Origin: 4572-123 sp964418755
GTDB lineage: Bacteria; Desulfobacterota; Desulfobacteria; Desulfobacterales; 4572-123
Direction: 5' to 3'
Length of the DNA stretch: 5,224 nucleotides
Assembly: GCA_964418755.1 (NCBI GenBank)
Contig: CAYQNS010000257.1
Location: forward strand, 1-5,224
A program made the position numbers and the translations under genes. Below, piece by piece: positions 1 to 4,776 of the stretch (position 1 is its first letter; each line of letters starts with the position of its first letter). The notes beneath the pieces were generated by a model. The model made no database searches, was not told the DNA's origin, and worked only from the letters and a program-made list of their open reading frames with translations.

Positions 1-239
1 AAGAGCACATAAGCATAGGCATCCGCCCCGTCTTTCAGATTTGCCTGATAAAGCAAATCAGAAAAATAGGTTGCCAGTTCCTTATCCACAAAGGAGTCCT
101 TCCTCAGATAAATACTTTCCTCATCCAGGCATGAAAAAACATCAGCAGGCAGATAATTCCGCAAAAAATCGACGGCAACCTCCCGCCGGGAGAAAACCTC
201 TTTAAAAAACTTATCATGAGGATTAATGATTTCAGACAT
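1..239 (-). CDS. Rpn family PD-(D/E)XK nuclease / putative transposase (N-terminal part, runs off the left edge)
   Basis: Reading leftwards from the ATG at 239, the frame stays open for 79 codons to the window edge, so only the N-terminus is present. It begins MSEIINPHDKFFKEVFSRRE, followed by a segment VAVDFLRNYLP. This is the characteristic opening of the Rpn (recombination-promoting nuclease, formerly transposase_31/YhgA-like) family, where an H-D-x-x-F-K motif precedes a conserved helix. Asp61 in SDLLY matches the position of the conserved acidic residue of the PD-(D/E)XK active site. The E-x-K/Q half, expected just after AYAYVL, would fall outside the window. Family members are Mg-dependent DNA endonucleases that promote RecA-independent recombination, usually about 300 residues long. 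The Shine-Dalgarno match is weak (AGAG about 7 nt before the ATG). The family call rests on recognising the N-terminus. Whether the full gene is intact cannot be seen. Confidence 0.85.
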   Translation of the reverse strand, partial: MSEIINPHDKFFKEVFSRREVAVDFLRNYLPADVFSCLDEESIYLRKDSFVDKELATYFSDLLYQANLKDGADAYAYVL

Positions 240-351
240 GAAATTACTCTATCATATCCCGCAGGCAGGTCAAACATATTTCTACGAAATTCGGATCCTG
301 CGTGATGCCGTCTCTATATTTTGATAACAGGCTATTTTATTTTTTTATTTA

Positions 352-508
352 ACCGGGGTGTCCGAAAATATATTGTTTTTAATCAGCGAAGCTGAAAAAG
401 AACTGGCCCTTATCCGTGTCAATCCGTGTCCCATAAAAATAAAATAAGACGGCATCCCATCATTCAAAACTCAAAATTCATAATTCAAAATTATCATTAT
501 CCGTGTCC
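352..508 (+). repeat. Partial copy A of the composite intergenic repeat element
   Basis: This copy holds the right half of the composite element seen in fuller form at 2948-3192 and 4777-5008. In order it has the hairpin TCAGCGAAGCTGA (383-395), two decamers beginning ATCCGTGTC (412-431), the conserved ATAAAAATAAAATAAG block (433-448), ATTCAAA-type heptamers (462-489) and a closing ATCCGTGTCC (499-508). The left half is different. ACCGGGGTGTCC (352-363) followed by ATATTGTTTTT (370-380) is the reverse complement of left-end blocks of the other copies, but in swapped order. It lies just downstream of fic, and its last unit supplies the fic stop codon. It fills most of the gap between rpn and fic. 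The rest of that gap (240-351) is AT-rich with no feature I can support. Confidence 0.8.
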
Positions 509-1489
509 CATACCTTCAACCTTTAACCTTTTATATATCGCCGTCCGTTTATCTCCGGTTTTTTCAAGAAGCCCTTTTTTTACACCTTCCTTCAGATCGC
601 GGCTGGCGGTGGCCGTTGATATGGTCTTGAAAAAAGACTGGTAGTCTCGTCTGGAAAATGAATGGTCGCCAAATGAGTGTGCGGCCATTTCCAACCGGAC
701 CGAGGCCGTAAGCCTCACCGATCGGGTTTCAACCATCAACTCCTGTAGAGATTCGCGTATGACGGAAAGCATAAAAACGACAAAACCGGTGCAGTCGCCG
801 GTGTCATCGCCGATGGCCAATTCCCGGTAATAGCCGCTCTGCCGTTTTTTAATAAAATCCGCCACCGGCAGAAATTCAAAAATGGGATGATATGCCATCA
901 ACAGGCATGTTTGCCAAAGGCGCCCCATACGGCCATTGCCGTCGACAAACGGATGAATATGTTCCAGCTGAAAATGAAAGCGGCTTGATTTTAAGAGCAG
1001 ATGATCATCATTTTTTTTCAAATAAGCAAACAGCGTTTGCATCATGGGATCGACATTTTCCCAGGAAGGGGCTTCATGGAAGATCTCCCCCTGCCGGATG
1101 ACCCCAATGGGTCCTGTCCGCAGCATTCCCGTGGATGTGATCAGCCCCTCCATTAAAATCTCGTGCGCTTTCAAAAAAGACGTGATTGAAAAGGGATCGA
1201 ACCCATCGAGTCGGCCATAGGCACGAATCGCATTTTGAGCCGCCAGGATATCCTGCCCCGGTCCGATCACCCGTTTGTTATCAAGCAACGCAGTTACCTG
1301 ATCGCTCGTCAGTGAATTCCCCTCGATGGATAAAGAGGCTTGTATCGTCTGTATACGATTCCTTCGGCGAAGTCCCGGGTTGGGTTTCAAAAGCTTTACA
1401 CCCTCCAAGTGGCCAACAATTTCTGCAATATCGATCAGCAGATGGATCACCTGGGAGGTTGTCCGGCATTTGTGGAGTTCATTTTTCAT
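497..1489 (-). CDS. Fic family protein, class II AMP-transferase with C-terminal winged helix
   Basis: Fic enzymes usually transfer AMP from ATP to a Ser, Thr or Tyr hydroxyl of a target protein. The target here is unknown. Counting from the ATG at 1489 (330 residues), the catalytic motif HPFVDGNGRMGR is complete at 179-190: His179 is the general base, Asp183 binds metal, and Arg187/Arg190 contact phosphate. The inhibitory helix carries S-x-x-x-E-G at Ser52-Glu56-Gly57, and Glu56 should pair with Arg190. This makes it a self-inhibited class II Fic with no separate antitoxin. The flap before the motif (RTGPIGVIR, about 124-132) is typical. Residues about 280-322 (SRRDYQ ... TATASRDLKEGVKKGLLE) look like a winged helix, suggesting DNA binding and autoregulation. 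In-frame starts also exist at 1495 (ATG) and 1513 (GTG, 338 residues). None has a Shine-Dalgarno. I chose 1489 because the best promoter would start the mRNA there. The last residues (KVEGMGHG) are encoded by repeat DNA. Confidence 0.95.
   Translation of the reverse strand: MKNELHKCRTTSQVIHLLIDIAEIVGHLEGVKLLKPNPGLRRRNRIQTIQASLSIEGNSLTSDQVTALLDNKRVIGPGQDILAAQNAIRAYGRLDGFDPFSITSFLKAHEILMEGLITSTGMLRTGPIGVIRQGEIFHEAPSWENVDPMMQTLFAYLKKNDDHLLLKSSRFHFQLEHIHPFVDGNGRMGRLWQTCLLMAYHPIFEFLPVADFIKKRQSGYYRELAIGDDTGDCTGFVVFMLSVIRESLQELMVETRSVRLTASVRLEMAAHSFGDHSFSRRDYQSFFKTISTATASRDLKEGVKKGLLEKTGDKRTAIYKRLKVEGMGHG
512..532 (+). repeat. Three ACCTTYA-type heptamers inside the 3' end of fic
   Basis: On the plus strand, ACCTTCA, ACCTTTA and ACCTTTT follow one another in exact 7-bp register. 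They end 3 bp from the repeat unit that holds the fic stop codon. On the coding strand they encode part of the final residues (around RLKVEG). They resemble the other heptamer families in this window, so the last residues of Fic may derive from repeat invasion. Three short units is a weak sample, and a chance origin is possible. Confidence 0.45.
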
Positions 1490-1524
1490 TGACATGATAG
1501 TATCATAAGACACTATCGTGTCAA
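1490..1524 (-). promoter_or_regulatory. fic promoter embedded in a 12-bp inverted repeat (probable operator)
   Basis: Reading leftwards, a perfect -35 box TTGACA (1524-1519) is followed after 16 bp by TACTAT (1502-1497), a 4 of 6 match to the -10 consensus. The arms TGACATGATAGT (1490-1501) and ACTATCGTGTCA (1512-1523) are inverted repeats with one mismatch and a 10-bp spacer, and they cover the -35 to -10 region. A bound repressor would block RNA polymerase. The obvious candidate is the winged helix of Fic itself. A start about 7 bp past the -10 falls at 1490 or 1489, right at an ATG, so the mRNA would be leaderless. The inverted repeat is directly visible. Promoter and repressor roles are inferred. 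Confidence 0.6.
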
Positions 1525-1550
1525 TGAGAATTTAAGGCAGGCAAAAAATT

Positions 1551-1608
1551 GGACACGGATGAACGCGGATTGGCACGGATAGGGACAAATCTTTTCAGCT
1601 ATCGCTGA
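1551..1608 (-). repeat. Partial copy B of the composite repeat, inverted relative to copy A
   Basis: Three decamers in exact register (1551-1580, each ending CGGAT) and a degenerate fourth (1581-1590) are followed by the hairpin TCAGC-TATC-GCTGA (1595-1608). The reverse complement matches the hairpin-plus-decamer half of the copies at 383-431 and 4874-4931, with the same order and similar spacing. It sits 27 bp upstream of the fic promoter. Together with copy A it flanks fic in inverted orientation, with decamers facing the gene and hairpins outermost. Confidence 0.75.
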
Positions 1609-1628
1609 TTTAAACAACATCACTTGCT

Positions 1629-1660
1629 AAAAAAAGCCTGCTCAAATGAGCAGGCTTTTA
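1629..1660 (-). terminator. Intrinsic terminator of the PEP-CTERM gene (likely bidirectional)
   Basis: A perfect stem GCCTGCTC / GAGCAGGC (1636-1643 with 1648-1655) encloses a 4-nt AAAT loop. The stem is extended by A/T pairs. On the minus strand it is followed by seven Ts (1635-1629), and on the plus strand by TTTT. It lies 45 bp past the PEP-CTERM stop codon at 1705, as expected for a Rho-independent terminator. It would also insulate fic from upstream transcription. Confidence 0.92.
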
Positions 1661-1704
1661 ATTCCATTTTCAAGGATGGTCAATTTTAACGATTTCTCAT
1701 CTAC

Positions 1705-2586
1705 TTAACTTTTTCTGATTTTCTTCCTTCCGATGGTTGCCAGTCCGATAAGACCGGTGCCGAACAGAAGCATGGTGGCTGGTTCGGGAACAGGCGTCTG
1801 GCCCCGACCCATTAGGTTGTCATTCCCGCATCCCATGGTAAAATGAGCGGTGAAGTCTGTTCCAGGCTCAAAATCAAACCCAGCCAAGTCAAAACCTTTT
1901 GCATAATAATGGGTCCCACCGTCAAAACCGGTATCACCAACACAAACATCAAACTCAAAGAATCCACCATTTCCAACAGATGTCAAATTATCTCCGGGCG
2001 TAAAGCGCCAGGGGTTTGACTCCGGGTTATTTTTATCCTCTAAGACCGCATCCAAAGTATAGACATTGGTCGTCTCATAGTCGTCGGTCAAAGCATATAA
2101 CTCATAGCTTTTTTGACCCCAATCGATATCAATGACATAATCATAGCCTGAGTTTGTTGTTGTTGACGCCGCATTTTCGCCGTACTGTGCGTTTCCATCA
2201 ATATCTATGAATATATCCCCGGAAGTATAGTCTGGATAGTTACCAACCCCATTATAGCTTTCAACCCCATTTTTAAAATCAAAACCACCAACCATGGATA
2301 AAATATTTCCATCCAGAAAAAAACCTTCCAGGTCCCAGACCTGAGATCGAGCCATACCAGGCTCAACTTCCTGGTCTTCAGCGCCTGTATTTATTCCAAT
2401 ATTGCCGACACTACCTATAGTCCCCTGTATGGAGCCTTGTCTTAAGTCATCAATAGTAATGTTATTGCCAAGGTTGAGGGCATAAACATTACCCGAAGCA
2501 AAAAAACAGGCAAAGATCATTACCGCCAGCGTTTTTAAGATTTCTTTTTGAAAATTCCGTAATTTTAAAAACGAAACATACCCCAT
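1705..2586 (-). CDS. PEP-CTERM sorting domain surface protein
   Basis: This is a predicted exported protein, anchored for sorting by an exosortase/EpsH transpeptidase and associated with exopolysaccharide and the cell surface. Counting from the ATG at 2586 (293 residues), an N-terminal signal peptide has basic residues, then a hydrophobic stretch (about 20-31, LAVMIFACFFAS), and probable cleavage after VYA at 34-36. The C-terminus is a classic tripartite PEP-CTERM tail: VPEPAT (266-271), a hydrophobic helix (about 272-286) and a basic end RKKIRKS. The body is rich in Asp, Gly, Asn and aromatic residues with beta-type patterning (for example GDIFIDIDGNAQYG), which could bind Ca. It has two mature-chain cysteines (215 and 253). 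The second lies in a CGND motif just before the PEP tail, a pattern I recall from other PEP-CTERM proteins. AAGGAG (2599-2594) is 7 nt from the ATG at 2586 and only 4 nt from an adjacent ATG at 2589, so the inner start is preferred. The specific function is unknown. Confidence 0.95.
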   Translation of the reverse strand: MGYVSFLKLRNFQKEILKTLAVMIFACFFASGNVYALNLGNNITIDDLRQGSIQGTIGSVGNIGINTGAEDQEVEPGMARSQVWDLEGFFLDGNILSMVGGFDFKNGVESYNGVGNYPDYTSGDIFIDIDGNAQYGENAASTTTNSGYDYVIDIDWGQKSYELYALTDDYETTNVYTLDAVLEDKNNPESNPWRFTPGDNLTSVGNGGFFEFDVCVGDTGFDGGTHYYAKGFDLAGFDFEPGTDFTAHFTMGCGNDNLMGRGQTPVPEPATMLLFGTGLIGLATIGRKKIRKS

Positions 2587-2673
2587 CATTTTTCTCCTTA
2601 TAAAATTTTAATCAGTTCTAAATGTTCGATGTAGAATCGAATCAACTTCCCAGTCGCGCTCAACCCAAAAATT

Positions 2674-2689
2674 TTCAATTTGTATTGAA
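2674..2689 (-). promoter_or_regulatory. Perfect 6-4-6 palindrome at the predicted transcription start of the PEP-CTERM gene
   Basis: TTCAAT and ATTGAA flank a 4-nt TTGT spacer, directly downstream of the sigma-54 -12 element. If the start site is near 2683, the palindrome straddles it. It could be a protein-binding site or a chance AT-rich palindrome. A second imperfect stem in the leader (2617-2637, TTCTACAT with ATTTAGAA) is also present. Confidence 0.3.
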
Positions 2690-2692
2690 TAT

Positions 2693-2709
2693 AAGCAAGC
2701 AAAATGCCA
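2693..2709 (-). promoter_or_regulatory. Sigma-54 (-24/-12) promoter for the PEP-CTERM gene
   Basis: Reading leftwards from 2709, TGGCATTTTGCTTGCTT has the invariant GG and GC at the required 10-bp separation. It matches the consensus TGGCACG-N4-TTGCW except at two positions after TGGCA. It lies 104 bp upstream of the Shine-Dalgarno-supported start region, giving a leader of about 95 nt. PEP-CTERM genes in exosortase organisms are known to be controlled by RpoN with the PrsK/PrsR two-component system, so this site fits the gene it precedes. Dependence on PrsR is inferred. PrsR is not in the window. Confidence 0.75.
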
Positions 2710-2815
2710 AAAATATTATTTTCTTCTCACAATGAAATATTTTATATATTTTTCAATATGTTATAAATGCAAAAAAGATTAAAGCGACAAATGTTTTTCT
2801 CTCCATGAGAACACA

Positions 2816-2865
2816 TTATGTAATTAAGGTAATAACGTTTAGGTACTTATGTAATTTACTACATA
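2816..2865. promoter_or_regulatory. Candidate upstream activator site: TTATGTAATT repeats
   Basis: The decamer TTATGTAATT occurs twice (2816-2825 and 2847-2856), spaced by 31 bp, close to three helical turns. The second copy overlaps a perfect inverted repeat, TATGTA and TACATA with 6 bp between (2848-2865). The cluster is about 105-155 bp upstream of the -24 element, the usual range for a sigma-54 enhancer-binding protein. The repeats are directly visible. The role is inferred from position only. Confidence 0.5.
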
Positions 2866-2891
2866 GATGGCGAGGGGCGAATAAAAAAAAC

Positions 2892-2926
2892 GGTTACCGG
2901 TTTCCAGTTAGCGGTTTACGGTTAAC
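2892..2926 (+). repeat. Heptamer array, GGTTNNC type, five units
   Basis: Five consecutive 7-bp units run without a gap: GGTTACC, GGTTTCC, then AGTTAGC, and finally GGTTTAC and GGTTAAC. All keep GTT at positions 2-4 and C at position 7 and vary at positions 5 and 6. The same family recurs at 3236-3303. The array lies between the PEP-CTERM promoter region and repeat copy C. I see no gene in 2866-3469. That stretch is almost entirely repeat arrays. Confidence 0.75.
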
Positions 2927-2947
2927 CTGCCAAATAAAAGTATATTA

Positions 2948-3192
2948 GGACACCCCGGTGAAGCAAAAACAATATAGGACACGGATTAACGCGGATGACA
3001 CGGATTACTAAATAAAAACATAGAACCTACCCTTTATTTTTTAATTCAGTGAAGCTGACTGAAGCATTGTCCTTGCATTGTCCTACCCGTGCAAATCCGC
3101 GTTAATCCGTGTCCCATAAAAATAAAATAAGGCGGCATTCCATCATTGTAAATTCAAAATTAATAATTTAAAATTATCTATCGTCCGTGTCC
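2948..3192 (+). repeat. Composite repeat element, copy C (about 245 bp)
   Basis: The element opens with GGACAC (2948) and closes with GTGTCC (3187-3192), short terminal inverted repeats. Inside, a perfect 20-bp inverted pair has GGACACGGATTAACGCGGAT (2977-2996) facing its complement (3095-3114). Between the arms are AAATAAA/TTTATTT (3010-3016 and 3033-3039) and the hairpin TCAGTGAAGCTGA (3046-3058), where a G-T pair replaces G-C. The right arm is made of decamers in exact register. After it come the ATAAAAATAAAATAAGG block and six heptamers of the ATTCAAA family (3145-3186). The first 58 bp are identical to those of copy D. No open frame of note and no obvious target-site duplication is present. 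It is a non-coding, possibly non-autonomous mobile or structured-RNA element of unknown type. Confidence 0.85.
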
Positions 3193-3235
3193 CAAACAGC
3201 CCTCTGGTCTTTTTCACGAAGGGAACAAAAAAACC

Positions 3236-3303
3236 GGTTGCCGGTTGCCGGTTGCCGGTTTACGGTTTAAAAACTGTCAACTGTGAACCGGTAACCGGAA
3301 ACG
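3236..3303 (+). repeat. Head-to-head heptamer array (five forward, about five reversed units)
   Basis: GGTTGCC occurs three times in register (3236-3256), followed by GGTTTAC and GGTTTAA (to 3270). The next units are reversed: GTCAACT, GTGAACC, GGTAACC and GGAAACG (3276-3303). Read from the other strand these are again GTT-core heptamers. The whole forms a long imperfect palindrome with an A-rich centre, able to extrude as a hairpin. It belongs to the same family as 2892-2926. Confidence 0.75.
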
Positions 3304-3330
3304 TATTTCTGCGGTTGTGAAAATGCCCTT

Positions 3331-3365
3331 GCTTTCAGCATTGAGCTTTGAGCCTTCAGCAATTA
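3331..3365 (+). repeat. Heptamer array, GCTTTGA type, five units
   Basis: Five 7-bp units all starting GC run without gaps: GCTTTCA and GCATTGA, then GCTTTGA, and then GCCTTCA and GCAATTA. The last unit is degenerate. The sequence differs from the GGTTNNC and ATTCAAA families but has the same period. It lies between the head-to-head array and a decamer array. Confidence 0.6.
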
Positions 3366-3375
3366 TTTTTGCCCT

Positions 3376-3405
3376 ATCCGTGTTTATCAGTGTAAATCCG
3401 TGGCC
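3376..3405 (+). repeat. Decamer array, three units
   Basis: Three 10-bp units in exact register start ATCCGTG, ATCAGTG and ATCCGTG. This is an isolated, diverged copy of the decamer array that forms the right arm of the composite element, without the associated hairpin or the ATTCAAA heptamers. Confidence 0.7.
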
Positions 3406-3444
3406 AATGTAGATTTTATGCTGTTCCTCCGCAGCCGACAAAAA

Positions 3445-3471
3445 ATCCTGTAGATGCTGTTAATCCTGTCT
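3445..3471 (+). repeat. Nonamer array overlapping the stop codon of the TIGR03790 gene
   Basis: Three 9-bp units, ATCCTGTAG, ATGCTGTTA and ATCCTGTCT, run without gaps. The TAG stop of the downstream-reading gene (3472-3470) overlaps the last two bases, so the gene ends exactly where the array begins. The units resemble the decamers with CCTGT in place of CCGTGT. Confidence 0.6.
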
Positions 3472-4732
3472 ATTTTTTCAATTGTGCTTTAAACGGCTGA
3501 TACAGCGGATCGCCGATCAAGACCATTTTCCACGACAGATACGGCAGACTCAGCAGATAGCATTCCGCCAGGGTTAGATATCCATCGGTGAGAAAGCCGA
3601 AAAAAAGCTCAGGCATGGGAAAGGCCTGCACAAAAGGCTCTGCCACCGGCCCGATGGTCGCGGCAACGCCCTCTTCCAGCATGCGTTTGCACCACACCTG
3701 GCTGTCCGGCCGTTTCAGTGTGGTGCACTCGGCACTGGCAATATGATACCCGATAGCCCCGGGCCGCCAGTCAAAGGCATCCACATATTTTGCCAGGCTG
3801 TACCACCCGCAGTACAGGGCCGCCCGGGGGCAATCCCCCGGCCCGAACAATGCCGGCTGATCATCGACTGTCACCGGCAGTCGACCGCTTTTGCGGACCC
3901 GGTCCGCTGCCAGATGAAGTGAACCGTCATACAGGGCATAGGCACCCAGCTGTTTTTCTTTGGGCCGCTGCCAGCGGGCATCGAAATAGGCGTTTCCGGA
4001 AAGCCCTTTTTGCTCGGCGGTAATTGCGTCATCAATCATCCGGCGTACAATGTCCGGCGAAGGCCCATCCAGCCGGCTGACCATGATCACATCATTTTTA
4101 GGGATCTGAGCCTTTTTGTCTTTAAACCCCATAAAAAAAGGATTGGGTACCCACATGGGCAAGGGATAAGCCGCAGCCGGTACCAGCATCAGTTCGGAAT
4201 CCACCGAGGCCCCGGTATTATGGTTCCATTCAAATACTCTGACCTTTTTTGCCACAGCAGACGATGCCTCTTTTAACTGTTTTCTATCAGCATCCTTTGA
4301 CGTTGTCTTCAACTGGTCATTCAACCGCTCCTGCTCGGCCTTCAAACCGAGAATTTCATCCTGCTCCGCTTTGTTTAACGGTACGGCACCGATCCGCAGG
4401 GGAACGCCGTACATCAACACCACGCACCGGGGCCGCCCTGATTGCCGGTATGCTTCAAATTTTTCCCGGATGGGTTGTGCAATTTTCTGATCATATTCCT
4501 CACGGGAACAGGTCTCGGCATCCGTTACAAAAATTTTCAACAGATTTTGTTTTGGCACGCCCCGCGTTGCCATGTAATACTCAGCCAGAGCGATGCTGTC
4601 CCGGGCATTGCGGTTGGCCACCACCAGCAGTTCATCCGCCTCCAGAGCAAGGCACGACACCGGGGGGAAAAATGGCCATACAAGAAATATGGCCCCAAAA
4701 AACAAAATTTTGATTTTAGTCGACAACCTCAT
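3470..4732 (-). CDS. TIGR03790 family exported protein
   Basis: The protein has 420 residues. An N-terminal signal peptide (basic MRLSTKIK, hydrophobic to about residue 28, likely cleavage near CLA-LEA) indicates export. The mature start LLVVANRNARDSIALAEYYM (35-54), MYGVPLRIG (107-115), SRLDGPSPDIVRRMIDDA (219-236) and the ending YLSWKMVLIGDPLYQPF (398-414) are what I recognise as TIGR03790. This uncharacterised family is reported to occur almost only in genomes with exosortase. Residues about 121-166 are a charged, Glu/Lys/Gln-rich probable coiled coil, apparently an insertion. The C-terminal third (GVAATIG, GDPL) recalls gingipain-like C25/caspase folds, an inference. No PEP-CTERM tail is present. 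The start has no clear Shine-Dalgarno (AT-rich leader), but no better start follows before the signal peptide. The function is unknown. Repeat copies C and D flank it. Confidence 0.85.
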   Translation of the reverse strand: MRLSTKIKILFFGAIFLVWPFFPPVSCLALEADELLVVANRNARDSIALAEYYMATRGVPKQNLLKIFVTDAETCSREEYDQKIAQPIREKFEAYRQSGRPRCVVLMYGVPLRIGAVPLNKAEQDEILGLKAEQERLNDQLKTTSKDADRKQLKEASSAVAKKVRVFEWNHNTGASVDSELMLVPAAAYPLPMWVPNPFFMGFKDKKAQIPKNDVIMVSRLDGPSPDIVRRMIDDAITAEQKGLSGNAYFDARWQRPKEKQLGAYALYDGSLHLAADRVRKSGRLPVTVDDQPALFGPGDCPRAALYCGWYSLAKYVDAFDWRPGAIGYHIASAECTTLKRPDSQVWCKRMLEEGVAATIGPVAEPFVQAFPMPELFFGFLTDGYLTLAECYLLSLPYLSWKMVLIGDPLYQPFKAQLKK

Positions 4733-4776
4733 AAAAATTTAGCAGCCTTGGTTAAATGCGCAGAAAAAGTAAAATT

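Noticed and set aside
239..300. Sigma-70 promoter for the rpn gene (TTGACC with TATGAT)
   Set aside because: The two hexamers are only 11 bp apart, and no good -35 lies at 16-18 bp.
426..644. Plus-strand open frame of 72 codons, with other plus frames at 892-1101, 1186-1497 and 1326-1508
   Set aside because: They are opposite or inside repeat A and fic, with low-complexity or shadow sequence and no ribosome site. The fic reading frame with its full catalytic motif explains the region.
497..1513. Fic toxin of a two-gene FicT/FicA toxin-antitoxin pair
   Set aside because: The inhibitory S-x-x-x-E-G helix is inside the same chain, and no small antitoxin frame precedes fic.
2948..3192. CRISPR array
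   Set aside because: Units are 7 or 10 bp with no spacers of unique sequence, and no cas genes are present.
4640..4732. Lipoprotein signal (lipobox) in the TIGR03790 protein at PVSC
   Set aside because: Proline at -3 is a poor fit to the lipobox. A normal signal peptidase I site two residues later (CLA) is as likely.
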